Shown: in pieces, positions 16,908-24,935 of the stretch | How positions within the stretch are numbered: the stretch's first letter is position 1 | Layout of the letters: each line of letters starts with the position of its first letter | NCBI GenBank assembly: GCA_039026375.1 | Contig: JBCCML010000022.1 | Span: forward strand, 3,910-67,909 | DNA: 64,000 nt | Direction of reading: 5' to 3' | Source of the DNA: Thermohalobaculum sp039026375 | GTDB lineage: Bacteria > Pseudomonadota > Alphaproteobacteria > Rhodobacterales > Rhodobacteraceae | The notes under the pieces: model-generated | What the model saw: the letters and a program-made list of their open reading frames with translations, nothing else | Databases searched by the model: none | What the model was told of the DNA's origin: nothing | Program-made: the position numbers and the translations under genes

Positions 16908-17612
16908 TCAGGACAGCAACCAGCCGCCGTCCACGTCGATTGTGGTGCCGGTGATGAAGTCGTTCTTCACCGCGAAGACGATGGCCTCGGCCACTTCTTC
17001 GGGCTTACCGGCGCGCGGGATCAGGTTGTTCTTGGTGACATTGCCGTAGAACTCGGTGCGGGCATCGCCTTCCATGGCCACCATCGGCGTGTCGATGGTG
17101 CCGGGTGAGACGATGTTGATCCGGCGGGGCGCGATCTCGGGCGCGACACCGCGCACAAAGGCCTCGACCGCACCGCCGACCGAGCCAATGGCGATCTGGC
17201 CCGCTTTAGTCCTGCGGGCGGGCGAGCCCGAGACCAGCACGATGCGGCCATCTTCCGGCAGGTGATCGGCGCCATAGCGCACGACATTGGTGTAGCCCCA
17301 TAGCTTGGCGAACGAGCCCTGGAACCCCGCCATATCCATCTTCAGGAATGGACCCACGGCGCGATCCCCGCCCGTCGCCGCCGAGATCAGCACGTCATAG
17401 GGCGCGAGCTTGGCCAGCAGTGCCTCGACCGCCGCGCCATCGGTGGTGTCGCAGGCCTCGGTCGAGATGCCCGCGGGCAGCGCGCCTGCCTTGGAGGGGT
17501 CGCGGCTGATCGCGATCACCTCTGCGCCCTCGGCCGCCAGCATCTTCGCAGCCGCCAGGCCGATGCCCGAGGTGCCCCCGAAAAGCACCACTTTCTTGCC
17601 GTTCACATCCAT
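16908..17612 (-). CDS. SDR-family protein lacking the catalytic Tyr-Lys pair
   Basis: A 234-residue short-chain dehydrogenase fold with cofactor motif GGTSGIG (12-18), a truncated NAAG equivalent (ISAATGG) and a C-terminal TGTTIDVDGGW. The expected YxxxK after the active-site Ser (128/130) is absent; the region reads GQIAIGSVGGAVEAF. So it keeps nucleotide binding but lacks classical SDR catalysis, although PGTIDTPM after it is intact. The ATG has GGGAGAG upstream. It lies between mtnP and the SGNH hydrolase in a reverse-strand operon. Annotation pipelines would call it an SDR oxidoreductase; the reaction is uncertain. Confidence 0.8.
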   Translation of the reverse strand: MDVNGKKVVLFGGTSGIGLAAAKMLAAEGAEVIAISRDPSKAGALPAGISTEACDTTDGAAVEALLAKLAPYDVLISAATGGDRAVGPFLKMDMAGFQGSFAKLWGYTNVVRYGADHLPEDGRIVLVSGSPARRTKAGQIAIGSVGGAVEAFVRGVAPEIAPRRINIVSPGTIDTPMVAMEGDARTEFYGNVTKNNLIPRAGKPEEVAEAIVFAVKNDFITGTTIDVDGGWLLS

Positions 17613-17653
17613 GTCTTCTCTCCCATGTCCAATCTCGATTTCTCAGGTGTGTC

Positions 17654-18523
17654 TTAGCCCAGCACCCGGCCCGCGACGGCGTCCAGCTTGGCCAGGACGG
17701 CCGGGTCACGTTTGTCGGGGGCGGTGATGATGGCGTATTCCAGGGCCCGGTCGCAGCCATAGGGGCACACGTCGGGCCGATCGGCCAGCATCGGCACCAC
17801 GGTCTGGATAAGGCGGCGGGCCTTTTCGCCATTGCCCTCCATGACCTTGATGATCGAGGTGATGTCGACCTCGCCATGGTCCGGGTGCCAGCTGTCATAG
17901 TCGGTCACCATGGCGACCGTCGCGTAGCAAATCTCGGCCTCCCGGGCCAATTTCGCCTCGGGCATGTTGGTCATGCCGATCACGTCGCAGCCCCATTGCT
18001 CGCGGTACATTTTGGATTCGGCGAGGCTGGAGAATTGCGGCCCCTCCATCGCCAGATAAGTACCGCGGGCGTGGTAGGGGATATCCGCCGCCATGGCAGC
18101 GTGGGCCAGATCGCTGTGCAGGCGGGCACAGATCGGGTGGGCCATGGACACGTGCGCCACGCAGCCCGAACCGAAGAACGTCTTTTCCCGGTTCACGGTG
18201 CGGTCGATGAACTGGTCGACCATCACGAACGTGCCGGGCGCCATCTCGTCCCGAAAGGACCCGCAGGCCGAGATCGAGATGATGTCGGTCACCCCCACCC
18301 GCTTCATGGCGTCGATATTGGCGCGGTAACTGATCGTGGTGGGGGAGTGCACATGCCCCCGCCCGTGACGCGGCAGAAAGGCCATGTCCACGCCGCCCAA
18401 GGTGCCGGTCAGGATCTGGTCTGACGGCGCGCCCCAAGGGCTGTCCACCGAAACCCACTCCGCGTTCTCAAGACCATCGATTTGATAGAGGCCCGAGCCC
18501 CCGATGATGCCGATGCGTGCCAT
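17654..18523 (-). CDS. mtnP: S-methyl-5'-thioadenosine phosphorylase
   Basis: A 289-residue PNP/MTAP-family enzyme. The N-terminal IGIIGGSGLYQI phosphate-binding motif, PRHGRGHVHSP, SACGSFRDEMAPGTFV and the GMTNMPEAKLAREAEICY segment are diagnostic for MtnP. It cleaves methylthioadenosine, a by-product of polyamine and quorum-signal synthesis, with phosphate to adenine and methylthioribose-1-phosphate. A GAGGAG site precedes the ATG, 12 bp after the flavin reductase gene. No other methionine-salvage gene is visible here. Confidence 0.92.
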   Translation of the reverse strand: MARIGIIGGSGLYQIDGLENAEWVSVDSPWGAPSDQILTGTLGGVDMAFLPRHGRGHVHSPTTISYRANIDAMKRVGVTDIISISACGSFRDEMAPGTFVMVDQFIDRTVNREKTFFGSGCVAHVSMAHPICARLHSDLAHAAMAADIPYHARGTYLAMEGPQFSSLAESKMYREQWGCDVIGMTNMPEAKLAREAEICYATVAMVTDYDSWHPDHGEVDITSIIKVMEGNGEKARRLIQTVVPMLADRPDVCPYGCDRALEYAIITAPDKRDPAVLAKLDAVAGRVLG

Positions 18524-18535
18524 TTTGCCGACTCC

Positions 18536-19156
18536 TCAGGTAGTCGCCCGGTCCATTGTCCACTTCCGCTCTACCGTTGTGTAGTCCCGATAGCCCATCC
18601 GCGCGATCGGGTTATAGAGGGTGACATCCAGTATCCCATCGACGATGAATTCGTCGCGGATGTGCACGCCCACCACTTCGCCGATGATGATGACGTTCTG
18701 GCGGTCTTCGTACCAGCTGGGAAGATCGTCCAGCACCCGCACCAGCTTGCATTCCAGAACGGCGGGCGATTGCGCCACATGCGGGGTGGCAACCATTCGC
18801 CCGGCGCCTTTCTCCAGGCCTGCCTTCTCGAACTCATCCTCGCCGGCAGCATAGGCCGCGGTGGAGGTGTTCATGGCCTGGGTCATCTCGGTCGACACGA
18901 CGGAATGCGCAAACTCGCCGGTGGCGCGGATATTGGCCACCGTATCCTTTAGCTTGGTGTCCCGATCCTTACGGCCCGATTGGGCAAACATCACCAGTGC
19001 CGGGTGATCACCGCAGCCGTTGAAGAACGAGTAGGGCGCCAGATTGGCCCGGCCGTCCTGATCCAGGCTGGAAATCCAGCCGATTGGCCGGGGCACGACA
19101 ATCGCCTTGAAGGGATCATGGCGCAGCCCGTGGCCGTCCTTGGGTTCGTAGAACAT
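18536..19156 (-). CDS. Flavin reductase-like FMN-binding protein
   Basis: A 206-residue protein of the flavin reductase/DIM6-NTAB family. The FMN-binding PRPIGWISSLDQDGRANLAPYSFFNG motif is at about 22-47. It has a C-terminal YRDYTTVERKW segment common in this alphaproteobacterial subgroup. It probably binds FMN and may reduce flavin for a partner oxygenase; no partner is obvious in the operon. It is the first gene of the reverse unit that continues into mtnP, with GGAG before its ATG. Confidence 0.82.
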   Translation of the reverse strand: MFYEPKDGHGLRHDPFKAIVVPRPIGWISSLDQDGRANLAPYSFFNGCGDHPALVMFAQSGRKDRDTKLKDTVANIRATGEFAHSVVSTEMTQAMNTSTAAYAAGEDEFEKAGLEKGAGRMVATPHVAQSPAVLECKLVRVLDDLPSWYEDRQNVIIIGEVVGVHIRDEFIVDGILDVTLYNPIARMGYRDYTTVERKWTMDRATT

Positions 19157-19212
19157 TGCAATCTCCGGGATCCAGTTGTCGGCCCAAATTCTTGGCGTGG
19201 GGCAGTGGGCAT

Positions 19213-19240
19213 GTTAACGCGCCGCAACAGTTAACGCGCC
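19213..19240. promoter_or_regulatory. Paired direct repeat between divergent genes
   Basis: Two perfect copies of GTTAACGCGCC (19213-19223 and 19230-19240), 17 bp apart start to start, lie in the 113-bp gap between the flavin reductase and GNAT genes. The GTTAAC core is itself palindromic. Candidate tandem operator. Confidence 0.5.
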
Positions 19241-19269
19241 CCAGGCGCAATGCCAATGCGACACCGCCC

Positions 19270-19779
19270 ATGTTCCGATTGTTAGAGGAGCGCGAGACCG
19301 ACCGGGCCGAGGTCGAGTGGCTGTTGGATCTGGCGTTTGCACCGGGGCGTACGGCGCTGTCGTCCTACCAGTTGCGCCAGGGCGTGGACCCTTTGGCGGA
19401 ACTCTGCACAGTGGCCCGCGATGAATACGACGTGGTCGCCGGCGCCATCCGGTACTGGCCGGTTGCGATCGGCGCGGCTGGGGACCCCGCGCTACTGTTA
19501 GGCCCCGTTGCGGTGCACCCCACCCGCCAGGGCGAAGGCTTGGGCGCCCTGTTGATCGAGAACACTTTGGATCTGGCCACGGAACTGGGGTGGCAGCGCG
19601 TTTTACTGGTAGGCGATGCCCCCTTTTACGCGCGATTTGGCTTTAGTAGTGACCTGACACGCCAACTGGACTTTCCCCAACCATACAATCCCGAAAGGTT
19701 GTTGGGACGGGCGCTGGTGCCCGGCAGCTTCGATAACTGCCTCGGATTAGTGCAATCTTTGCGAACTGCAAAAACTTAA
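19270..19779 (+). CDS. GNAT-family N-acetyltransferase
   Basis: A 169-residue protein of the YhbS-like GNAT group. The acetyl-CoA binding loop is HPTRQGEGLGALL, followed by the FYARFGF motif characteristic of this subgroup. The ATG at 19270 has no clear ribosome site, and translation may start leaderless. The frame is open upstream to 19156, but that part overlaps the divergent promoter and is not conserved-looking. Substrate unknown. Confidence 0.75.
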   Translation: MFRLLEERETDRAEVEWLLDLAFAPGRTALSSYQLRQGVDPLAELCTVARDEYDVVAGAIRYWPVAIGAAGDPALLLGPVAVHPTRQGEGLGALLIENTLDLATELGWQRVLLVGDAPFYARFGFSSDLTRQLDFPQPYNPERLLGRALVPGSFDNCLGLVQSLRTAKT

Positions 19780-19972
19780 CGGCCAATCAAATCATGCGGC
19801 CCACATTCACTTTTGCAAATTGCACATATTCAAGATTGACTTAGCGTCAGCCCTTAAAATTCCGCCGCACTGATAACTTCAAGTTGCTTGATTTATATTT
19901 CTTTTAGGCCTTAATAGCGCCACGGGGTGAATAATGCTGGTAACGGGAAATGCGAAATAAGGAACATACAAA
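19780..19972 (+). promoter_or_regulatory. AT-rich leader of the MucR-like gene
   Basis: This 193-bp AT-rich gap holds a perfect TGCAAATTGCA palindrome at 19814-19824 and an AAGGAA ribosome site about 8 nt before the ATG at 19973. AT-rich DNA is the usual target of MucR/Ros proteins, which often repress their own genes. Confidence 0.5.
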
Positions 19973-20386
19973 ATGAGTGAAGACATCATCGATCGATCCG
20001 ACATCTTGGCACTGACGTCAGATATCGTTTCGGCGCATGTGTCGAACAATCCGGTACCGCTTGGCGAGTTACCGGGGCTGATCGAAACTGTATTTGGTAC
20101 GCTAACAGGGCTGAGCGCACCAAAAGAAGAGCCTAAGGTCGACTTGAAGCCGGCGGTCAATCCCAAGAAATCGGTGACGGATGACTTCATCATTTGTCTG
20201 GAAGACGGGAAAGAACTGAAGATGCTGAAACGGCATCTGAAGACCGCCTATGACATGACACCCGAAGAGTATCGCGCGAAGTGGGGCCTTCCGCACGATT
20301 ACCCGATGGTGGCACCGAACTACACCAAGAAGCGTCGGGCACTGGCCAAGCAGATTGGCCTGGGCCGCAAGGCAAAGGCAGCCTGA
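19973..20386 (+). CDS. MucR/Ros-family transcriptional regulator
   Basis: A 137-residue protein with the MucR fold. An N-terminal oligomerisation region (1-60) precedes a zinc-finger-like domain, CLEDGKELKMLKRHLKTAYDMTPEEYRAKWGLP region (75-107). Ligand positions C75, D78 and H88 are kept, but the final His of the usual Thr-His-Tyr is Ala92. The C-terminus has a basic KKRRALAKQIGLGRK tail. MucR proteins bind AT-rich DNA and control motility, exopolysaccharide and cell-cycle genes. A good rho-independent terminator follows. Confidence 0.88.
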   Translation: MSEDIIDRSDILALTSDIVSAHVSNNPVPLGELPGLIETVFGTLTGLSAPKEEPKVDLKPAVNPKKSVTDDFIICLEDGKELKMLKRHLKTAYDMTPEEYRAKWGLPHDYPMVAPNYTKKRRALAKQIGLGRKAKAA

Positions 20387-20417
20387 CCGGGTTGCCCAGC
20401 CGACCGGGGATGCTTAG

Positions 20418-20445
20418 AAGGGCGGCCCTCGGGCCGCTCTTTTCC
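20418..20445 (+). terminator. Rho-independent terminator after the MucR-like gene
   Basis: A GC-rich stem (GCGGCC 20422-20427 with GGCCGC 20432-20437, loop CTCG), extendable by AAGG/CTCTT pairing, is followed by TCTTTTCC. It ends 20 bases before miaB. Confidence 0.8.
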
Positions 20446-20465
20446 GTTTCAGGGGTCGACCAGGT

Positions 20466-21818
20466 ATGACCAAGGCGAACACCAAGAAGCTGCACATCAA
20501 GACCTATGGCTGTCAGATGAACGTCTATGACAGCGAACGGATGGCGGCTGCCATGGCGGCGGAGGGGTACGAAACCACCGACAATCCCGACGACGCGGAC
20601 ATGGTGATCCTGAACACCTGCCATATCCGCGAAAAGGCCGCCGAGAAGGTCTATTCCGAGCTTGGCCGAATGAAGCCGCTGAAGGCCGCGCGCCCCGACC
20701 TGAAGATCGCGGTGGCCGGTTGCGTCGCCCAGGCCGAAGGGGCCGAGATCGTGCGCCGCCAGCCATTGGTCGATCTGGTGGTGGGACCGCAGGCCTATCA
20801 CCGTCTGCCCGCCATGGCGCGGGGCGAAAAGGCGGCCGTCGACACCGACATGCCCGAAGAGGACAAGTTCGACCACCTGCCCAAGGACCGCCGCGCCAAA
20901 CGGGCGCCGACCGCGTTCCTGACCGTGCAGGAAGGCTGCGACAAGTTCTGTGCCTTTTGCGTGGTGCCCTATACGCGCGGCGCCGAGGTATCGCGCCCCG
21001 TGGCCCGCGTGCTCAGCGAGGCACGCGATCTGGTCGAGCGTGGCGTGGCCGAAATCACGCTGCTGGGCCAGAACGTCAATGCCTATCACGGCGATGGCGA
21101 AGCTGGTGAAGTCGGCCTGGCCGGACTGATCCGCCTGCTGGCCAAGATCGATGGGCTGGAGCGGATCCGCTACACCACCTCGCACCCCAACGATTTCACG
21201 GACGACCTGATCGCGGTCCACGCCGACGAGCCCAAATGCATGCCTTACCTGCACCTGCCGGTGCAGGCCGGTTCGGACCGCGTGCTGAAGGCGATGAACC
21301 GCAAGCACACTGCCGAAAGCTATATCCGCCTGATCGAGCGGATCCGCGCCGCGCGCCCGGATCTGGCGCTGTCCGGTGACTTCATTACCGGCTTCCCCGG
21401 CGAGACCGAGGCCGATTTCCAGGACACACTGGCCCTGGTGAGCGAGGTCGGCTACGCGCAGGCCTATTCGTTCAAGTATTCGCCCCGCCCCGGCACGCCC
21501 GCGGCAACGGCCACCGACCACGTGCCCGACGCGGAAAGCGGCGACCGCCTACAAAGGCTGCAAGCGCTGCTGACCGAACAACAGGCGGCGCTCCAGGCAG
21601 CACAGATCGGCAAGGTGCTGCCCGTGCTGATCGAGAAGAAGGGCCGTAACCCAGGCCAGATGGTCGGCCGCTCGCCCTATCTGCAGGCCGTGCACCTGGA
21701 CGCGCCGGAAAGTCTGACGGGGCAAATCATCGACGTCGCAATCGAAGGTGCCGGGCGCAATTCGCTGGCGGGACGGCGTGCCGACATGCCCGCCGTCGAC
21801 CTCGCAATCGGCCTGTGA
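20466..21818 (+). CDS. miaB: tRNA-2-methylthio-N6-dimethylallyladenosine synthase
   Basis: A 450-residue radical-SAM methylthiotransferase. The N-terminal UPF0004 domain has cluster cysteines C16, C52 and C86. The radical-SAM cluster is C158-xxx-C162-xx-C165 in GCDKFCAFC, and a C-terminal TRAM domain starts near 380. It adds the 2-methylthio group to i6A37 of tRNAs reading UNN codons. In many relatives miaB directly precedes ybeZ; here five genes lie between them. Confidence 0.96.
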   Translation: MTKANTKKLHIKTYGCQMNVYDSERMAAAMAAEGYETTDNPDDADMVILNTCHIREKAAEKVYSELGRMKPLKAARPDLKIAVAGCVAQAEGAEIVRRQPLVDLVVGPQAYHRLPAMARGEKAAVDTDMPEEDKFDHLPKDRRAKRAPTAFLTVQEGCDKFCAFCVVPYTRGAEVSRPVARVLSEARDLVERGVAEITLLGQNVNAYHGDGEAGEVGLAGLIRLLAKIDGLERIRYTTSHPNDFTDDLIAVHADEPKCMPYLHLPVQAGSDRVLKAMNRKHTAESYIRLIERIRAARPDLALSGDFITGFPGETEADFQDTLALVSEVGYAQAYSFKYSPRPGTPAATATDHVPDAESGDRLQRLQALLTEQQAALQAAQIGKVLPVLIEKKGRNPGQMVGRSPYLQAVHLDAPESLTGQIIDVAIEGAGRNSLAGRRADMPAVDLAIGL

Positions 21819-21893
21819 AGATCATCACAGAATCAACGCACAACTCATACGGATAATTCTGGTGTTCAACTCTTCCTACTAGGGGACATCAGA

Positions 21894-23108
21894 ATGCAAA
21901 CCGTGACGATCGAAGAAGTGCGTTGTATCGACAACGAAGACTGGCTGGAAAACCAAGACGAAATCCACATTGACGGGATCGCCGATGGCGCCCGGGCTGT
22001 GCGTGTGTCCAAAGACATGAAGAAGGGCCAGCGCTGGGCGCCCAACCGCTCGTTCCGATTTAACCGCGGCGGCACCTTGCAGTTATGGGAGCGTGATCCG
22101 TTCTCGAGGAAAGACCTGCTGGGCCAGGTCCATGTGCGCAATCCCGGCCGCTTCCGCGCACCGTTCAAGCGTCAGGGCTACCACTACGAAGTGACCTATT
22201 CGGTAAGCGCGCGGCCGTCCACGTCCGGGTTCTTCGACCGCTTCGTCCCCTCGCGCCACGGCTTTAACTTTGGCAACAGCTTCAGCGCACGTGAAGTGAC
22301 GGAAGAGCTGACCATCGGCACGCTGCCGCAACCCTTCCGGGGCTGGTTGCGCAATTTCGGCAACGGTGACTGGGGTCCGGCGGGCCTGTGCGGCGGCATC
22401 TCCTCGGCCATTGCCGACTATTACTTTGCCCGTCGGCGCGTGCCTTCGACCACGACGATACCCGGTCGGGGTTCGGCTATGTTCGACTATCTGGTCGACC
22501 GGCAAATGGACACGTTCAAGCCCGGCGTGAACTACGCGCTGAAGTTCATCCAGTGGATGTTCATGGACAAAAACCTTGTCCGGGCCGAAACGCTGAAGGA
22601 AGCGCGCGACCTGAAACGCCGCCTGGACCGCAAGGAATTGCCGGTTCTGGGGCTGCTGCGCGTCCACGGTGCCGCCAATCCATCGCTGAACCACCAGGTG
22701 CTGGCTTATGACTATACCGGCAGCCCCGAAAGCGTGATGCGCGTCAAGCTGTGCGAGCCCAACTATGTGGACCACGACCACATCGTGCTGGAGATCCGCA
22801 AGCGCCGTCTTGAGATCACGCTGGAGTTGGCCCGCCGCCTGGACAAGGACCTGCGCCGGATGAACCTGCCAATGCCTGATTGGCTGGAAGATCTGGTGGC
22901 CAATGTGCTGAAGGCGTTCAGCCACTTTGCCGACGGCGCGCTGCCGAACTGGGCCAAGAAGATCGTCGTCCACCGCATGGATGTGGCCACCTGCCGGATG
23001 GTTGAGACGCGGGCCCCGCGCTCGGGCGTGCAACGGGTCGAAGCGGATGATAAGCGCTGCTACGGCATGTTCGTCATGCCTTATCGGCGGAAGACGCCGC
23101 GCGGCTGA
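21894..23108 (+). CDS. Unknown protein, C2-like domain plus possible papain-like cysteine peptidase fold
   Basis: A 404-residue protein without signal peptide. Residues 1-110 look like a beta-sandwich: they start with a VTIEEVRCIDNEDW strand and are rich in charged loops, as in C2-like modules. The C-terminal part has a GLCGGISSAIADYYF helix (Cys166), NHQVLAYDY (His267) and LCEPNY (Asn290), whose order and spacing fit the Cys-His-Asn/Asp triad of papain-like enzymes. This NHQVLAY/xEPN pattern is seen in uncharacterised bacterial proteins. A hydrolase or transamidase role is inference only. A GC-rich hairpin follows at 23180-23209. Confidence 0.6.
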   Translation: MQTVTIEEVRCIDNEDWLENQDEIHIDGIADGARAVRVSKDMKKGQRWAPNRSFRFNRGGTLQLWERDPFSRKDLLGQVHVRNPGRFRAPFKRQGYHYEVTYSVSARPSTSGFFDRFVPSRHGFNFGNSFSAREVTEELTIGTLPQPFRGWLRNFGNGDWGPAGLCGGISSAIADYYFARRRVPSTTTIPGRGSAMFDYLVDRQMDTFKPGVNYALKFIQWMFMDKNLVRAETLKEARDLKRRLDRKELPVLGLLRVHGAANPSLNHQVLAYDYTGSPESVMRVKLCEPNYVDHDHIVLEIRKRRLEITLELARRLDKDLRRMNLPMPDWLEDLVANVLKAFSHFADGALPNWAKKIVVHRMDVATCRMVETRAPRSGVQRVEADDKRCYGMFVMPYRRKTPRG

Positions 23109-23179
23109 GGTGGCCGCAAGAAAAGGGCGGGGGGGCCGGGACTAAACTGGCTTCGCCGCCTAAAGTATTGTCTGCGGGT

Positions 23180-23209
23180 GGCGGGTTGCACGGCCCGGCG
23201 CAACCTGCC
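23180..23209. terminator. Hairpin between convergent genes
   Basis: A 10-bp stem with one mismatch (GGCGGGTTGC with GCAACCTGCC, 10-nt loop) lies just before the end of the reverse-strand GNAT gene. There is no clear T-run, so it is a possible bidirectional or factor-dependent stop. Confidence 0.45.
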
Positions 23210-23210
23210 C

Positions 23211-23684
23211 CTACCACTCAAACCCGATCATTGGGATGTCGCGACCGCCCAGACGTTGGCGCCCGGAAAGGCGCCCCTTGCCGCCCATCGCGCGGTAGAA
23301 CTGGCAGGCGGCCTGGTTCTCGCGCAGCGACCAGACGACAAGGCCATTGAGCCCGACGGTCGTCAGCATGTGCCGCGCCGCCTGGAACAGCTGCCGCCCG
23401 AGGCCGGTGCCCTGATAGGCGGGGCTAAGGTAAAGCTCGTAGATCTCGCCGCGGCGGCCGCCGCGCTCGGGGCCGAAACTGGCATACCCGGCCAGCTTGC
23501 CGTCAAAGCACAGCACGAATGTGCCCGGGCCGGGTACCGGGCGCCACCGAGCGATGATCCCCTCCAGCGCCTGCCAGGGGATCACACCGCGATAGCTGTA
23601 GCGCCACGCCTCGGCATGCAGCGCGATCAACTCGGCCGTATCCTCTTCGGTGGCAGAGCGGATGATCAAGTCGGCGGTCTCCAT
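23211..23684 (-). CDS. GNAT-family N-acetyltransferase
   Basis: A 157-residue GNAT protein, with an ELYLSPAYQGTGLGRQLF acetyl-CoA loop at about 86-103 and a C-terminal NQAACQFYRAMGG motif of the RimI-like type. The ATG at 23684 starts a canonical IIRSATEEDTAEL N-terminus; the frame extends to 23795, but this part is atypical. It is divergent from a leader ORF at 23781. Substrate unknown. Confidence 0.78.
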   Translation of the reverse strand: METADLIIRSATEEDTAELIALHAEAWRYSYRGVIPWQALEGIIARWRPVPGPGTFVLCFDGKLAGYASFGPERGGRRGEIYELYLSPAYQGTGLGRQLFQAARHMLTTVGLNGLVVWSLRENQAACQFYRAMGGKGRLSGRQRLGGRDIPMIGFEW

Positions 23685-23780
23685 CCCAACAACATGGTGG
23701 ACGGCGAGGGCCCGGAAAACCCACTTGTTGCAGATTCGCCCCGGATCATGTATCTGCCTCGCCGCACCACAGGAGTGACC

Positions 23781-23825
23781 ATGCAAGACCGACAACCAGA
23801 AAACCCAGGACTGAACCTCTTCTGA
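23781..23825 (+). CDS. Possible 14-residue leader peptide
   Basis: A short frame, MQDRQPENPGLNLF then stop, has a well-placed GGAG 6 nt before its ATG (aggagtgaccATG). It ends 48 bases upstream of the next long gene, with a hairpin in between whose 3' arm ends at that gene's start. This order suggests a translational leader, but the peptide matches no attenuator I recognise. Confidence 0.4.
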   Translation: MQDRQPENPGLNLF

Positions 23826-23833
23826 CGTCGGCC

Positions 23834-23872
23834 GTTGATCGCGGGGGCGTCGCTTTAGCCCCGTGGATCAAC
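23834..23872 (+). promoter_or_regulatory. Start-overlapping hairpin in the leader of the 23874 gene
   Basis: Outer arms GTTGATC (23834-23840) and GATCAAC (23866-23872) and inner arms GGGGC (23844-23848) and GCCCC (23858-23862) form a two-part stem that ends one base before the ATG at 23874. The gene lacks a separate ribosome site, so the hairpin could gate translation. Confidence 0.5.
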
Positions 23873-23873
23873 C

Positions 23874-24932
23874 ATGCGCCCCGATTTCCGTACCCAGCTT
23901 GGGCAGATGTTGCCCGAGCAGATGGCCTACCCCTACTTCGCCGAGCGCGAGGCACCGTGGCTTTTGTGCCACCGCCTGGGCGCCGAGCAACGGCTGTCGA
24001 AACTGCGCCAGGGTCCGCTGGCGCCCCTGCTGAACCGTCCCGGCGCGCGCGAAATCGCGGCGGTCTGCGGTGACGGCTGGGTGTCGCCGCGGCGTTTGCT
24101 GCCGCTGGCGGATCCGCTGCACGCCTTCGGTCGCGAGCACGAGCTGATGACCGATCGCCCGGCCGAGCTGGCCTTTGATATGGCGGCCGGCGCGGCGTGG
24201 CAGAATTTCACCGTCAGCTTTACCGAGTGGGCGGGAAATCGCGGGTCTGACTGGCGCTGGAAGCAGGTCAGCCGGCCGGGCGGCAACCTGGTGCTGCAGC
24301 TGAACCTGCCGGATGCCTATCGGGCCCGGTTCGATCGGCTTTTCTCGGCAGAGGAACGGCAGTGGATCGAGTATTACGGCCACCCAGTGCGCCGCGACGC
24401 CACCATCACGCTGGCCTGGGCGCGGCTGGATCTGGAGGCGTTCGGTGGCGACGTGCTGATCGAGGAGGTCCAGAACGACTGGCTGCGCGGACTGAATGAG
24501 CTGCGCCGGGCCCTGCTGCGGGGGCGGGGCGTGCGGAAAAGCGAGACGCGACGGGCCTTCATGGACGAAACAGAAGCCATGTACGGCCGGAGCTGGGCGC
24601 GGGCCTTAATGCTGGCGGTCCTGGCCTTCGCGGTGCGAGAATTGGGGGCACGGCGGATCTGGATGCACCAGCCGGAAATGGGCGCGAAGCTGAAGAACAT
24701 TAAGGATCGGCACCCGCCCCGTTCGCTTTACACGGATCTGCCGCGACGCTTCGGGTTCCAGGCAACCGATCAGGCGCCCGCGTTCCTTTATAAGTCGCGC
24801 AGCCAGGTCATGGCACGGATGCGGCGCTCCGGGCGCCCGCTGTTCTGGGTGCTGGATCTTGGGCTGGGGCACGGGGACATGGGGCACGGGGACATGGGGC
24901 ACGGGGACATGGGGCTCGGGGACATGGCCTGA
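23874..24932 (+). CDS. Unknown protein with repeated C-terminal tail
   Basis: A 352-residue protein I do not recognise. It has no signal peptide or membrane segment and is rich in Arg, Trp and Leu. Tryptophans cluster at 125-150, and Glu-Glu-Val-Gln-Asn-Asp-Trp lies near 200. The last 20 residues are three GHGDM units and one GLGDM, encoded by a 15-bp tandem repeat. The start at 23874 has no ribosome site and follows a leader ORF and hairpin; an ATG at 23907 is an alternative. The 3' end lies 3 bp from the convergent clpS stop. Confidence 0.6.
   Translation: MRPDFRTQLGQMLPEQMAYPYFAEREAPWLLCHRLGAEQRLSKLRQGPLAPLLNRPGAREIAAVCGDGWVSPRRLLPLADPLHAFGREHELMTDRPAELAFDMAAGAAWQNFTVSFTEWAGNRGSDWRWKQVSRPGGNLVLQLNLPDAYRARFDRLFSAEERQWIEYYGHPVRRDATITLAWARLDLEAFGGDVLIEEVQNDWLRGLNELRRALLRGRGVRKSETRRAFMDETEAMYGRSWARALMLAVLAFAVRELGARRIWMHQPEMGAKLKNIKDRHPPRSLYTDLPRRFGFQATDQAPAFLYKSRSQVMARMRRSGRPLFWVLDLGLGHGDMGHGDMGHGDMGLGDMA
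24866..24925 (+). repeat. 15-bp minisatellite inside a gene 3' end
   Basis: Four tandem 15-bp units, GGGGCACGGGGACAT three times and GGGGCTCGGGGACAT once, encode GHGDM/GLGDM repeats. The unit length is a multiple of 3, so copy-number change keeps the frame. Confidence 0.9.
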
Positions 24933-24935
24933 CGG

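Noticed and set aside
20190..21521. A 443-codon reverse-strand frame over miaB
   Set aside because: The miaB motifs on the plus strand are complete; the reverse frame has no recognisable domain and is an antisense shadow.
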